Source of the DNA: Thalassovita gelatinovora
GTDB taxonomy: Bacteria; Pseudomonadota; Alphaproteobacteria; Rhodobacterales; Rhodobacteraceae
Direction of reading: 5' to 3'
DNA length: 64,000 nt
Assembly (NCBI RefSeq): GCF_001458355.1
Contig: NZ_CYSA01000019.1
Location: 1 to 64,000, forward strand
The translations under genes and the position numbers were made by a program. Numbering within the stretch: the stretch's first letter is position 1; every line of letters starts with the position of its first letter. Under the pieces are notes generated by a model. The model was given only the letters and a program-made list of their open reading frames with translations. It was not told where the DNA came from and did no database searches. This document shows positions 18,346 through 27,267 of this stretch, piece after piece.

Positions 18346-18357
18346 GATACGCGTATC
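18346..18357. promoter_or_regulatory. 12-bp palindrome upstream of secE
   Basis: GATACGCGTATC is a perfect palindrome 33 nt before secE. It overlaps a weak promoter candidate for secE (TTGAAT at 18368-18373, TATCTG at 18344-18349, 18-bp spacer). The binding protein, if any, is unknown. Confidence 0.3.
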
Positions 18358-18378
18358 CCGGGGTGAATTCAAGGGGGC

Positions 18379-18828
18379 TCAGACCGGCAAGCTGCCGCTC
18401 AGCACGTAGCGCAGCATTTCGACCACCTGACGCGGTTCCTCGGCCACGGCCAAAGCGGCGGCGTCGACCTCTTTCAAAGCGTGCTGATGATCAGGTCCGT
18501 GCAGCACGATCAGCGACTTTCCCAATGCGGCGGCATAGCCCGCATCAAAGGCCGCGTTCCATTGTTTATACTTGTCGCCGAACCGCACCACCACGATATC
18601 CGCATCGGCAATACCTTTACGGGTGCGGATCGCGTTCAGCTTGGCCCCCTTGTGATCGTGCCAGAATTTGTCCGGTTCCGCCCCCATGATCGCCACGCCG
18701 CAATTGTCGCTGGCATCGTGATCGGTCACCGGTGCGCTGAATTCCACATCCAGCCCAGCGGCCCCGTCGATGATCTGTTCGCGCCAATCGGTATGGATTT
18801 CACCAGACAGATAGATTTTCAACGTCAT
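18379..18828 (-). CDS. YtoQ family protein
   Basis: A 149-residue cytoplasmic protein of the YtoQ family, which is related to nucleoside 2-deoxyribosyltransferases. It starts MTLKIYLSGEIHTDW with GGAGG five nt before the ATG; longer in-frame starts lack family similarity. Conserved blocks include SAPVTDHDASDNCG and the FGDKYKQWNAAFDAGYA segment. The biochemical role has not been established as far as I know. It precedes secE by 65 nt on the same strand, so secE may be partly transcribed from upstream. Confidence 0.85.
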   Translation of the reverse strand: MTLKIYLSGEIHTDWREQIIDGAAGLDVEFSAPVTDHDASDNCGVAIMGAEPDKFWHDHKGAKLNAIRTRKGIADADIVVVRFGDKYKQWNAAFDAGYAAALGKSLIVLHGPDHQHALKEVDAAALAVAEEPRQVVEMLRYVLSGSLPV

Positions 18829-18904
18829 CAAAGCCTCCGTTTTCGCTAAGGTCATGGTAACCCGCTTCGCCGTCAAAGCCCAGCATAAGACCGGGTTGCG
18901 ACGG

Positions 18905-19543
18905 TCATTTCCGGCGCACGACCAGATAGCGACTGGGCGGACGGGCCGGAAAATTCCCCGACTCGATAATCTCGAAACCGGCTTTTTCAAACGCCCGTTC
19001 CAAAGCGCCGATGGAAAAGAACCGCACGAAAGGCGCCTTGCCCAGCAATTGCATTAACGGCAAGGCCAGCTTGATCGCCCGCAGCTTCAGCGACCCACCG
19101 GATTCGGCCAGACAGACAGTTTTCGAAATGAACACCCCGCCCGGTTTCACCATGTCGCGAATATGCGCCAAAGCCACATCAATGTCTTCGATCAGATGCA
19201 ACAGGTTGAATGCCATGACAACGTCATAAGGATCTTCACGCAACTCTGCATCGTCAACATCCGCCTGCACGAAATACACGTTATCAGCGTTGGCTTCAGC
19301 GGCGCGAGTCTTGCCGATCTGCACCATTTCAGCTGCCAAATCGCTGGCGACGACAACTCCGGCGGACCCGGCCAAGTTCACGGCAGTGGTCCCGGTACCA
19401 CATCCCAGCTCCAGAACCCGGTCGCTCTGCTTCAGATAAGACCGGGTCCGTTCCAATGTATATTCATACGAATCCATGTCGCGGATTGGTGTTTCGGCAT
19501 AACGATGGGCCATCTTGTCCCAAAATTTGGCGGCGCTTTGCAT
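18905..19543 (-). CDS. Class I SAM-dependent methyltransferase
   Basis: A 212-residue methyltransferase with motif I LELGCGTG at residues 44-51 and the downstream motifs expected for a Rossmann SAM-binding fold (VVASDLAAEMV, FNLLHLIED, KPGGVFISKT). The methyl acceptor cannot be inferred; the closest architecture is that of ubiquinone/menaquinone-type and generic small-molecule methyltransferases. It is divergent from the LysR gene at 19629 with an 85-nt gap, so it is a plausible target of that regulator. It is 76 nt upstream of the ytoQ-like gene on the same strand. Confidence 0.85.
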   Translation of the reverse strand: MQSAAKFWDKMAHRYAETPIRDMDSYEYTLERTRSYLKQSDRVLELGCGTGTTAVNLAGSAGVVVASDLAAEMVQIGKTRAAEANADNVYFVQADVDDAELREDPYDVVMAFNLLHLIEDIDVALAHIRDMVKPGGVFISKTVCLAESGGSLKLRAIKLALPLMQLLGKAPFVRFFSIGALERAFEKAGFEIIESGNFPARPPSRYLVVRRK

Positions 19544-19628
19544 GGCGGTTCTCCTTCATGACGCAACATAGCCATGCATAAATCCATTAGAAATTGCGGA
19601 ATTTCGCAGGTGCTTTATACGTATTCGC

Positions 19629-20534
19629 ATGGAAAACACCCTGCTGCCCTTCGACTGGAACCATGTCCGCGCGTTTCTTGCAACCGCCGAAGAAGGCTCG
19701 CTTTCTGCCGCTGCGCGCAAACTCCGGCTGACCCAACCGACACTGGGCCGACAGGTCGCAGCCCTCGAGGATGAGCTTGGGCTGATGCTGTTCGAACGGG
19801 TCGGGCGCAGCCTGATCCTGACCCGCGCCGGGACTGAACTTCTCGAACATGTCCGAGCCATGGGGGACGCTGCCAGCCGGGTGGCGCTGGTCGCTTCGGG
19901 CCAATCACAAGCAATCGACGGGCTGATCCGGATCACCGCCTCGGATATATTTTCCGCCTTCGTGTTACCACCGGCGCTGAAACAGTTGCAGCTACAGGCC
20001 CCACGGTTGCAGGTTGATATCGTTGCGACCAACGATATCAGTGACCTGATGCGACGCGAAGCTGATGTCGCGATCCGGAACCTGCGGCCCGAACAACCCG
20101 ACCTGATCGCCCGGTTGGTGCGCGAGGCTTCGGCATATTTCTATGCGTCCACTGAGTATCTCGACCGGATGGGACGCCCTCAAAGCCTGGACGATCTGGC
20201 AGATCACGATTTCATCCATTTCGGCGATGCCGAACGAATGTGCGAATATCTGACCCCGCTGGGTCTGCCGGTCACCACCGATAATTTCCGCATCGGGTCT
20301 GGAAGTGCTTTGGTCGGCTGGGAACTTTCGCGTCAGGGCTTTGGCATCGCCACGATGGACGAAGCCGTGGCGCGGTTGGTGCCTGGCATGGAAAAGATTC
20401 TGCCCGAACTTGAGCCTGTTGTTTTCCCGGTTTGGCTGGCCACCCACCGCGAATTGCATACCAGCCGGCGCATCCGGCTGGTCTTCGACCTGCTGGCCGA
20501 TTTCCTGTCGAAAAGCAGCGAGATCCGCCCCTGA
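19629..20534 (+). CDS. LysR-family transcriptional regulator
   Basis: A 301-residue regulator with an N-terminal winged helix-turn-helix (about residues 8-66, FDWNHVRAFLATAEEGSLSAAARKL) and a C-terminal periplasmic-binding-like effector domain. The HTH is divergent from a methyltransferase gene; LysR proteins often control the divergent neighbour. A TGCG-N6-CGCA repeat near 19595-19615 in the gap could be its binding site. The effector is unknown. Confidence 0.9.
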   Translation: MENTLLPFDWNHVRAFLATAEEGSLSAAARKLRLTQPTLGRQVAALEDELGLMLFERVGRSLILTRAGTELLEHVRAMGDAASRVALVASGQSQAIDGLIRITASDIFSAFVLPPALKQLQLQAPRLQVDIVATNDISDLMRREADVAIRNLRPEQPDLIARLVREASAYFYASTEYLDRMGRPQSLDDLADHDFIHFGDAERMCEYLTPLGLPVTTDNFRIGSGSALVGWELSRQGFGIATMDEAVARLVPGMEKILPELEPVVFPVWLATHRELHTSRRIRLVFDLLADFLSKSSEIRP

Positions 20535-20572
20535 CGGTTCATCATGCCCCCCCTGCCCGCGTTCCATAAGCA

Positions 20573-20597
20573 AAGGGCCACCCCAAAGGCGGCCCTT
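20573..20597. terminator. Bidirectional terminator between LysR gene and pheT
   Basis: AAGGGCC pairs with GGCCCTT and encloses a further CC/GG pair. A second small hairpin (ATCCCG/CGGGAT) follows at about 20602-20616. The two convergent genes end on either side. Confidence 0.6.
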
Positions 20598-20631
20598 GCA
20601 AATCCCGCAGCGGGATATTCCCGCCACGCAT

Positions 20632-23031
20632 TCAGCCGCGCAGCACCCCGCCGGTCGCCTTGCTGACCTTCTCGACGATCTTGGCGGCCACCGCTTCGAT
20701 GTCTTTTTCCTTTAGCGTCGTTTGGGTCGGCTGCAACCGCACGGTGATGGCGATGGACTTCTTGCCCTCGCCTAGGCTGCCGCCGATGAACTGATCAAAC
20801 ACCCGCACGTCTTCGATCAGCGCCTTGTCGGCCCCGGCTGCGGCATTGACCAGGGTCAGCGCCTCGATCTGCGCATCCACCACGAAGGCGAAATCGCGTT
20901 CCACCGCCTGCAGATCGCGCAGTTCCAGCGCCGGGCGCGTGGCCGCTTTCTTCTTCGGCAACGGCACCTCTTCGGGCCAGATGGTGAAACCCACGGCAGG
21001 GCCTTTCACGTCCATTTCGGCCAACACCTTGGGATGCAATTCGCCAAAGACGCCCAGCACCTTTTTGGGCCCCAGACAAATCTGGCCATGGCGGCCCGGA
21101 TGCCACCAGCCTTCACCATTGCGCAACACCTGCACCTTGGCGGGCGCCCCAATGGCGGCCAAAACCGCCTCGGCATCGGCCTTGGCGTCATAGACATCGA
21201 CCGGACGCGACGCGCCATGCACATCCTTCGGCCCGCTACGCCCGACCAACAGGCCGGTCACTTGCAACCTCTGTTCGCCCGGTTCGCCACCGGCAAAGGC
21301 CGGGCCGCATTCAAACAGCGCCAGATCATGGAAGCCGCGCGCCTGATTGCGGGCTGCCGCCTGCAACAGGCCGGGCAACAGATCGGGGCGCATATGGCTC
21401 ATCTCGCTGGAAATCGGATTTTCCAACATCGTTGCATCCGATCCCCCACCGAACAGCAGGGCCGAAGCCCGATCGATGAAGGAATAGGTCACGCATTCAT
21501 TATAGCCCAACTGCGCCGCAGTGCGCCGTGCCATCTGTTCGCGCACCTGTATCGGAGACAGGATCGGACGCGGCACACCAACCGAGGGTCGCGCCAAGGG
21601 CTTCGGTTCCAGCTTGGTCAGCGATGCAATCCGCGCCACTTCTTCGACCAGATCGGCCGGGCCTTGCACATCGGGGCGCCAACTGGGCACGTGGGCCAGA
21701 TTGCCTTCCATCCGGAACCCCAGCTTGGTCAGGGTCTGACGCTGTTCGGATTCAGGAATATCCATGCCGACCAGCGATACAACCCGACCCGCATTCAGGG
21801 TATAAGCTCGCGCCACATCCGGCACCGACCCGGCCACCACCACGTCGGACGCTTCACCGCCGCAAAGATCGAGGATCATCTGCGCCGCGTCTTCCATCGC
21901 CTGCATGTTATAAGCAGGATCAATGCCACGTTCGTTGCGATAGCGCGCATCGGTGTTGATCTTCAGTACGCGGCCAGTCTTGGCGATCTGGATCGGGTCC
22001 CAGACAGCAGCTTCGAGAAACACATCGACCGTATCCAAGGTACAGCCTGATGCCAAACCGCCCATGACGCCGCCAATGGATTCAACGCCATTTTCGTCGG
22101 AAATCACCACGCAGCCTTCGGGAAAGCTGTATTCCTTTTCGTCCAGACCGACCATGGTTTCACCACCCTTGGTGCGATGCACATGCAAGGTGCCCTTGAC
22201 CTTGCCAGCGTCAAACACGTGCAGCGGCCTGTTGCGGTCATAGGTGAAAAAATTGGTCACATCGACCAGCGCCGAAATCGGTCGCAGCCCGATCGCCCGC
22301 AACCGCTGTTGCAGCCATTCCGGGCTGGGCCCGTTTTTCACGCTCCTGATCAGTCGCCCCGCAAACACTTCGCAGCCGTCTTCTTGTGCATCTGCGTCGA
22401 TCACCACCTTGATCGGGCAGGAATATTGGCCTTCAACGTCATGTGCAGCAACCGGCTTCAGTTCGCCCAGACCTCTTGCCGCCAGATCGCGGGCAATGCC
22501 GCGCACGCCCAACGCATCGGGACGGTTCGGCGTGATCGCGATATCGATCACCGGATCGACCTTGGCCGGATCGTTTTCGGCAAGCCAGTCGATAAATTTC
22601 TGCCCGACCTCGCCCGAGGGCAGTTCGATAATACCGTTGTGTTCGTCCGACAGTTCCAATTCGCGTTCCGACGCCATCATACCGTGACTTTCGACGCCGC
22701 GAATATTGCCGACGCTCAGCGTCACATCGATGCCGGGTACGTAATCGCCGGGCTTGCACAGGACCACGGTGATGCCTTCCCGCGCGTTCGGTGCACCACA
22801 GACGATCTGCTTGTCGCCCTCGTCGGTTTCCACCGTGCAAACGCGCAGTCGATCCGCATCAGGATGCTGTTCGGCATGTTTGACTTTGGCCAGCGTGAAG
22901 GAGGCCAGTTTCGAGGCCGGGTCTTCGACCTCTTCCACTTCAAGACCCAGATCGGTCAGCGCGTAAAGGATTTCATCCAGAGACGCCTCGGTTTCGAGGT
23001 GTTCTTTCAGCCAGGAAAGGGTGAATTTCAT
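20632..23031 (-). CDS. pheT: Phenylalanine--tRNA ligase beta subunit
   Basis: The beta subunit (799 residues) of the heterotetrameric enzyme that charges tRNA-Phe. The N-terminal EMAP-like tRNA-binding domain (about residues 39-150), the central B3/B4 editing and B5 domains and the C-terminal anticodon-binding FDX-ACB domain (about 700-795) are recognisable. It is separated from pheS by an ASCH-domain gene that lies 23 nt upstream, an unusual interruption of the pheST pair. Confidence 0.98.
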   Translation of the reverse strand: MKFTLSWLKEHLETEASLDEILYALTDLGLEVEEVEDPASKLASFTLAKVKHAEQHPDADRLRVCTVETDEGDKQIVCGAPNAREGITVVLCKPGDYVPGIDVTLSVGNIRGVESHGMMASERELELSDEHNGIIELPSGEVGQKFIDWLAENDPAKVDPVIDIAITPNRPDALGVRGIARDLAARGLGELKPVAAHDVEGQYSCPIKVVIDADAQEDGCEVFAGRLIRSVKNGPSPEWLQQRLRAIGLRPISALVDVTNFFTYDRNRPLHVFDAGKVKGTLHVHRTKGGETMVGLDEKEYSFPEGCVVISDENGVESIGGVMGGLASGCTLDTVDVFLEAAVWDPIQIAKTGRVLKINTDARYRNERGIDPAYNMQAMEDAAQMILDLCGGEASDVVVAGSVPDVARAYTLNAGRVVSLVGMDIPESEQRQTLTKLGFRMEGNLAHVPSWRPDVQGPADLVEEVARIASLTKLEPKPLARPSVGVPRPILSPIQVREQMARRTAAQLGYNECVTYSFIDRASALLFGGGSDATMLENPISSEMSHMRPDLLPGLLQAAARNQARGFHDLALFECGPAFAGGEPGEQRLQVTGLLVGRSGPKDVHGASRPVDVYDAKADAEAVLAAIGAPAKVQVLRNGEGWWHPGRHGQICLGPKKVLGVFGELHPKVLAEMDVKGPAVGFTIWPEEVPLPKKKAATRPALELRDLQAVERDFAFVVDAQIEALTLVNAAAGADKALIEDVRVFDQFIGGSLGEGKKSIAITVRLQPTQTTLKEKDIEAVAAKIVEKVSKATGGVLRG

Positions 23032-23054
23032 TTTATGTCCTCCAAAGGCACCGC

Positions 23055-23477
23055 TCAGCGGTCTGCCAAATCCTCAACCAGTTCGAAAGTTTCGAACACC
23101 AGCATCATTTCAGGGTCAAAACCGCCATCACGCCTGAAAGCAGCTTCATGCCGCTTGCGCCAGGCATCCAGCGTATTGTCTTCGCCTTCGGTCACAGCCA
23201 TCGCTTCGGTGACATCGCAAAACCGGATCTGTTGAACCGATACGGTGCGGATGATCAAAGCAGCTGTGCCATCCCAGTTGGCGGCAATGTCGTGACGGCC
23301 CACCTTGGGCAATGCTTCGGGGTCACCATCGAATTCGGCCAAAGCCGCGCTATTTGCGGTTTTCTTACCCGCACGCACCAATTCCAGCAAAGCGTCGGAT
23401 TGGACCTTTTCATCGCTGAAAGTGAACGTTCCCGCCCCCGGATAGGTAACTTGCAGGTCTTCCATTTCGTCAATCAT
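23055..23477 (-). CDS. ASCH-domain protein between pheS and pheT
   Basis: A 140-residue cytoplasmic protein with an ASCH fold, a PUA-like domain thought to bind RNA or modified nucleosides. Seen in the sequence are the core G-K-K-T-A motif (VRAGKKTANSAALAEF) and the acidic FCDVTEAMAVTEGEDNTLDAWRKRH segment typical of the family. The start at 23477 is chosen over Met5 (23463-23465). It lies 92 nt after pheS and 23 nt before pheT, so it is probably co-transcribed with the synthetase. Its substrate is unknown; a link to tRNA biology is only suggested by position. Confidence 0.8.
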   Translation of the reverse strand: MIDEMEDLQVTYPGAGTFTFSDEKVQSDALLELVRAGKKTANSAALAEFDGDPEALPKVGRHDIAANWDGTAALIIRTVSVQQIRFCDVTEAMAVTEGEDNTLDAWRKRHEAAFRRDGGFDPEMMLVFETFELVEDLADR

Positions 23478-23569
23478 TGCTTAATTCCCAATCGCAGAGC
23501 TGGCGCGTTCAATGCCGTCGGATAACAGGCAACCATCTCGACCGTCCCGCAAGAAACGATCGTGGTGGA

Positions 23570-24643
23570 TCACCGCGACAACCCACCGTGCAAGGTCGGC
23601 ACATCAAGCGATGCAAACCCGTAATGGCGCAGCCAGCGCAGGTCGCTGTCAAAGAACGCCCGCAGGTCGGGAATGCCGTATTTCAGCATCGCCAGCCGGT
23701 CGATCCCCATGCCGAAGGCAAAGCCCTGCCATTCGTCCGGGTTCACGCCCGCAGCCGACAAAACATTCGGATGCACCATACCCGAACCCAGAACCTCCAT
23801 CCAATCGTCGCCTTCGCCGATCTTCAACTGTCCATTGACCCAGGAACATTGGATGTCAACTTCGGCCGAGGGTTCGGTGAATGGGAAATGCGACGCCCGG
23901 AAACGGGTCTTGATACCGTCGATTTCGAAAAACGCAGCAAAGAATTCTTCCAGCACCCATTTCAGGTTCGCCATCGAAATATCTTTGTCGATGGCCAACC
24001 CTTCGACCTGATGGAACATCGGCGTATGGGTCTGGTCGTAATCGGAGCGATACACCCGGCCCGGCGCGATCACCCGGATCGGTGCGCCCTGTTTTTCCAT
24101 CGCCCGGGTCTGCACCGGGCTGGTATGAGTACGCAGCACATGCGGCGGGCGGTCGTCGCCTTCGGCGCGGTGCATATAGAACGTGTCGAATTCCTGCCGC
24201 GCGGGGTGATGCGGCGGAATGTTCAGACTGTCGAAATTGTACCAGTCGGTTTCGATCTGCGGCCCTTCGGCCACGGCAAAGCCGAGATTAGCAAAGATCG
24301 CGGCCACTTCTTCGCTGACCTGGCTGATCGGGTGAATGCTGCCCCGACGGTCGCCACGCCCCGGCAGGGTCACATCCAGCCATTCTGTGCGCAACCGTTC
24401 ATCCAGCGCGGCATCGGCCAGCGCGGATTTCTTCGCCGCCAGCGCCGAGTTGAGTTCGTCCTTCAGCGCGTTGAGCGCGGGACCGGCCACCTGACGCTCT
24501 TCTGGGCTCATCTTGCCCAGCTCGCGCATTTTCAGGCTGACTTCGCCCTTTTTACCCACCGCCTGAACGCGGATGTCTTCCAAAGCGGCTTCATCGCCCG
24601 CATCGGCAATGGCGCTAAGGTATTTCTGTTTCAGATCGTCCAT
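23570..24643 (-). CDS. pheS: Phenylalanine--tRNA ligase alpha subunit
   Basis: The catalytic alpha subunit (357 residues), a class II aminoacyl-tRNA synthetase. An N-terminal coiled-coil arm (about 1-95) precedes the catalytic core, where class II motif 2 ([16 protein letters not shown]) and motif 3 ([18 protein letters not shown]) are intact. It follows rplT by 113 nt on the same strand, with a terminator between them. The alanine that sets amino-acid specificity in E. coli (position 294) was not checked by alignment. Confidence 0.98.
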   Translation of the reverse strand: MDDLKQKYLSAIADAGDEAALEDIRVQAVGKKGEVSLKMRELGKMSPEERQVAGPALNALKDELNSALAAKKSALADAALDERLRTEWLDVTLPGRGDRRGSIHPISQVSEEVAAIFANLGFAVAEGPQIETDWYNFDSLNIPPHHPARQEFDTFYMHRAEGDDRPPHVLRTHTSPVQTRAMEKQGAPIRVIAPGRVYRSDYDQTHTPMFHQVEGLAIDKDISMANLKWVLEEFFAAFFEIDGIKTRFRASHFPFTEPSAEVDIQCSWVNGQLKIGEGDDWMEVLGSGMVHPNVLSAAGVNPDEWQGFAFGMGIDRLAMLKYGIPDLRAFFDSDLRWLRHYGFASLDVPTLHGGLSR

Positions 24644-24698
24644 CCGATCCCTCCAATTCCGTTAAGCCCCTGCTACCCAGCACAGGCCCAAAACGCAA

Positions 24699-24731
24699 GA
24701 AGCCGCGAGACCCCAAAAGGTCCGCGGCTTC
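24699..24731 (-). terminator. Intrinsic terminator after rplT
   Basis: GAAGCCGCG pairs with CGCGGCTTC; GACC/GGTC continue the stem beyond a single bulged A, with a CCAAAA loop. It starts 26 nt after the rplT stop. Confidence 0.75.
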
Positions 24732-24756
24732 TTTAAACTTGATCCCGGTGCGGGAT

Positions 24757-25119
24757 TTACGCGAGCGCGGCCTTCGCCTTTTCGACGATGGCACCGAACG
24801 CTTCGGGTTCGTGCACGGCCAGATCGGCCAGAACCTTACGGTCGACTTCGATACCGGCCAGGCCCAGACCGTTGATGAAGCGCGAATAGGTCAGCGCTTC
24901 GTCATGGCTGCGCACTGCGGCGTTGATCCGCTGAATCCACAATGCGCGGAAATTCCGCTTGCGGTTCTTACGGTCGCGGGTTGCATATTGGTTCGCCTTG
25001 TCGACGGCCTGACGGGCGACCTTGAAGGTATTCTTGCGGCGGCCATAATAACCTTTGGCTGCCTTGATGACCTTCTTGTGACGGGCGTGAGTTGTGGTAC
25101 CACCTTTAACGCGGGACAT
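24757..25119 (-). CDS. rplT: 50S ribosomal protein L20
   Basis: L20 (120 residues) is an early 23S rRNA assembly protein. The basic N-terminal extension ([31 protein letters not shown]) and the globular C-terminal domain are canonical. It follows rpmI by 15 nt. In several bacteria L20 represses rpmI-rplT translation; no infC is present here, so the pair stands apart from the usual infC-rpmI-rplT order. Confidence 0.99.
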   Translation of the reverse strand: MSRVKGGTTTHARHKKVIKAAKGYYGRRKNTFKVARQAVDKANQYATRDRKNRKRNFRALWIQRINAAVRSHDEALTYSRFINGLGLAGIEVDRKVLADLAVHEPEAFGAIVEKAKAALA

Positions 25120-25134
25120 GTCTGCTCTCCTCTC

Positions 25135-25335
25135 TTAGCGGTCGTAGGGCATGAAGCCCTTGACGGTTTTTGCGTCGGGAGCCGACAGCGTGGTGTTGCC
25201 GCGTGCGTCGCGGATGAATTTCTTGGTGCGTTTGATCATGCCGTGGCGTTTGCCGGCCTGACCCCCCAGGACCTTTCCGGTCGCGGTCACCTTGAAGCGC
25301 TTTTTGGCGCTCGACTTCGTCTTCATCTTGGGCAT
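25135..25335 (-). CDS. rpmI: 50S ribosomal protein L35
   Basis: L35 (66 residues, basic) from the [18 protein letters not shown]; an in-frame Met seven codons upstream is not conserved. [15 protein letters not shown] is the family core. It is 15 nt upstream of rplT and 111 nt downstream of a small membrane-protein gene. Confidence 0.97.
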   Translation of the reverse strand: MPKMKTKSSAKKRFKVTATGKVLGGQAGKRHGMIKRTKKFIRDARGNTTLSAPDAKTVKGFMPYDR

Positions 25336-25446
25336 TTTCGTCTCCTTGTCATTCAACGATTACACGCGACTCGGCATGCCTCTACCGGCCGGCCGCGCAG
25401 ACAGGCCGCCCCTTTACGAAGGAACCGCCACGATTGCAAGCGAAAA

Positions 25447-25671
25447 TCAGTTCAAAAACCGCCCGACCACCCGGACATAAGCCATCGGGATATCGGCAAG
25501 GTCGACGCCATCCGCTTTCAGTACATAAGCGTATACCGTCAACGCAACGCCCAGCAGAAGGCTCAGCACCGGCACCCGCGGTATCACACCATCGCTCCAG
25601 TTCGACACGATCGACGGGATCGAAAGCCCTAAGACCGTCACGCCAACGACCAACACGAGATCGGAATCCAT
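25447..25671 (-). CDS. Small two-helix membrane protein
   Basis: A 74-residue protein with two hydrophobic segments (about residues 4-22 and 35-53) and no recognised domain. The start MDSDLVLVVG is chosen because a longer form would add nine non-hydrophobic residues. It lies 29 nt after pyk on the same strand and before rpmI. Proteins of this size and pattern accompany pyk in related roseobacters to my recollection, but no function is known. Confidence 0.65.
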   Translation of the reverse strand: MDSDLVLVVGVTVLGLSIPSIVSNWSDGVIPRVPVLSLLLGVALTVYAYVLKADGVDLADIPMAYVRVVGRFLN

Positions 25672-25700
25672 TGTTCCCTCCACACCTCTAAAGGGCAAGG

Positions 25701-27149
25701 TTACTCCGGGTCGGTAGCATAGATCAAATGTTCCGCGCAGGGGGCAACCCGCAGAATGTTGGTGGTGCCGGTCACGTTGAAGGGAACCCCGGCAGTGACA
25801 AGAATCTGATCGTCTTCACCAGCATAGCCACCCATCCTAGCCGCGCGGGCCGAATTGACCACCGCCTGCTTGAACCGGTCAACGGGTTCTTTGATGACCA
25901 CGCAATCGGTGCCCCAGGTCAGGGCAAGACGTCGCGCGGTGTCCCGCAAGGGCGTCATCGCGATGATTGGCACCCGCGGCCGTTCGCGCGCCACCAGCGC
26001 AGCGGTCGTGCCAGATTGGGTAAAACAACAGATTGCCTTGATATGAGTGGTTTCGGCTATTTCACGGGCAGCGGCCACAATGCCGTCGGCAACGGTTTTA
26101 CGATCCGCCGACCGCGACGCATCGATGACATCGCGATAGGTTTCGTCGCTTTCGACCTCGATTGCGATATCGTCCATCGTTTTGACGGCTTCGACCGGGA
26201 AATCCCCCGCTGCCGATTCCGCGCTCAACATGATGGCGTCGGCGCCTTCGTAAATCGCATTCGCCACGTCGGACACTTCGGCACGGGTCGGCATCGGCGA
26301 TTCAATCATCGATTCCAACATTTGGGTGGCGACGATCACGGGCTTGGCCGCCTTGCGGCATTTGCGGATCAGCCGTTTCTGGATCGGCGGCACGTTCTGC
26401 ACCGGCAATTCGACGCCCAGATCGCCGCGCGCCACCATTACCCCGTCACTGACCTCAAGGATTTCGTCAAAGGCTTTTACCGCCGCCGGCTTTTCGATCT
26501 TCGACAGGATCGCGGCCCGGCCATTGGCCAATTGCCGGGCTTCCCAGACGTCTTCGGGCCGCTGAACAAAGCTCAGTGCGAGCCAATCCACCCCCAGTTG
26601 ACAGACGAATTCAAGATCTTTGCGATCCTTTTCCGACAGCGCCGCCAGCGGCAAAACCACATCGGGCACATTGACCCCTTTGCGGTTCGAAATCATGCCG
26701 CCATTGATCACTTCGCATTCCGCAAATTCTGCCCCGCAATCGGTCACCCGCAACCGGATCTTGCCGTCATTGACCAACAGGCCTGCCCCGACTTCAAGCG
26801 CTGCAAAAATTTCCGGATGCGGCAGGCAAACCCGAGTCACATCGCCCGGTGCCGGGTCCAGATCCAACCGGAACGTCGCGCCGTTTTCCAGCATTTCTTC
26901 GTCATTGGCAAAAACCCCGACACGCAGTTTGGGCCCTTGTAGATCGGCCAGAATACCGATCGGATTATCCAGATCGCTTTCGACCTGACGAATCATCGCA
27001 TGGCGTTCGCGGATTTCATCGTGGCTGCCATGGCTCATGTTCAACCGGAACACATCGGCCCCAGCTTCGTGCAGTTTGCGGATCATTGCATAATCGTTCG
27101 AAGCCGGCCCAAGCGTCGCCACGATCTTCACATTGCGAAAGCGTCTCAT
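25701..27149 (-). CDS. pyk: Pyruvate kinase
   Basis: Pyruvate kinase (482 residues) converts phosphoenolpyruvate and ADP to pyruvate and ATP. The N-terminal strand KIVATLGPAS, the active-site RLNMSHG, and the signature IEKPAAVKAFDEI with the catalytic lysine are present, and the C-terminal domain is complete. The gene is preceded by a consensus-like promoter and a 14-bp palindromic site matching the CceR/PckR carbon-control motif at 27175-27188, which would place it under repression on gluconeogenic substrates. Confidence 0.98.
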   Translation of the reverse strand: MRRFRNVKIVATLGPASNDYAMIRKLHEAGADVFRLNMSHGSHDEIRERHAMIRQVESDLDNPIGILADLQGPKLRVGVFANDEEMLENGATFRLDLDPAPGDVTRVCLPHPEIFAALEVGAGLLVNDGKIRLRVTDCGAEFAECEVINGGMISNRKGVNVPDVVLPLAALSEKDRKDLEFVCQLGVDWLALSFVQRPEDVWEARQLANGRAAILSKIEKPAAVKAFDEILEVSDGVMVARGDLGVELPVQNVPPIQKRLIRKCRKAAKPVIVATQMLESMIESPMPTRAEVSDVANAIYEGADAIMLSAESAAGDFPVEAVKTMDDIAIEVESDETYRDVIDASRSADRKTVADGIVAAAREIAETTHIKAICCFTQSGTTAALVARERPRVPIIAMTPLRDTARRLALTWGTDCVVIKEPVDRFKQAVVNSARAARMGGYAGEDDQILVTAGVPFNVTGTTNILRVAPCAEHLIYATDPE

Positions 27150-27174
27150 TCCGTCTCCTGATTGCGGCAGATTG

Positions 27175-27188
27175 TGTTAACGCTAACT
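27175..27188. promoter_or_regulatory. CceR/PckR-type operator of pyk
   Basis: TGTTAACGCTAACT matches 12 of 14 positions of the TGTTAGCGCTAACA palindrome known for the LacI-family regulators CceR (Rhodobacter) and PckR (Sinorhizobium), which control central carbon metabolism. It spans the predicted pyk start site, a position that suits a repressor. Confidence 0.7.
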
Positions 27189-27214
27189 TATAGCGATTGT
27201 GGCGATACAGACAA
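27187..27214 (-). promoter_or_regulatory. pyk promoter
   Basis: TTGTCT (27209-27214), a 16-bp spacer and TATAAG (27187-27192) on the minus strand, 38 nt upstream of the pyk start. The -10 box touches the operator above. Confidence 0.6.
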
Positions 27215-27267
27215 TTCCCATTTGCTGCATTCTGCCGTACAGGGACATGAAAGGAAGTGAAACTTTC

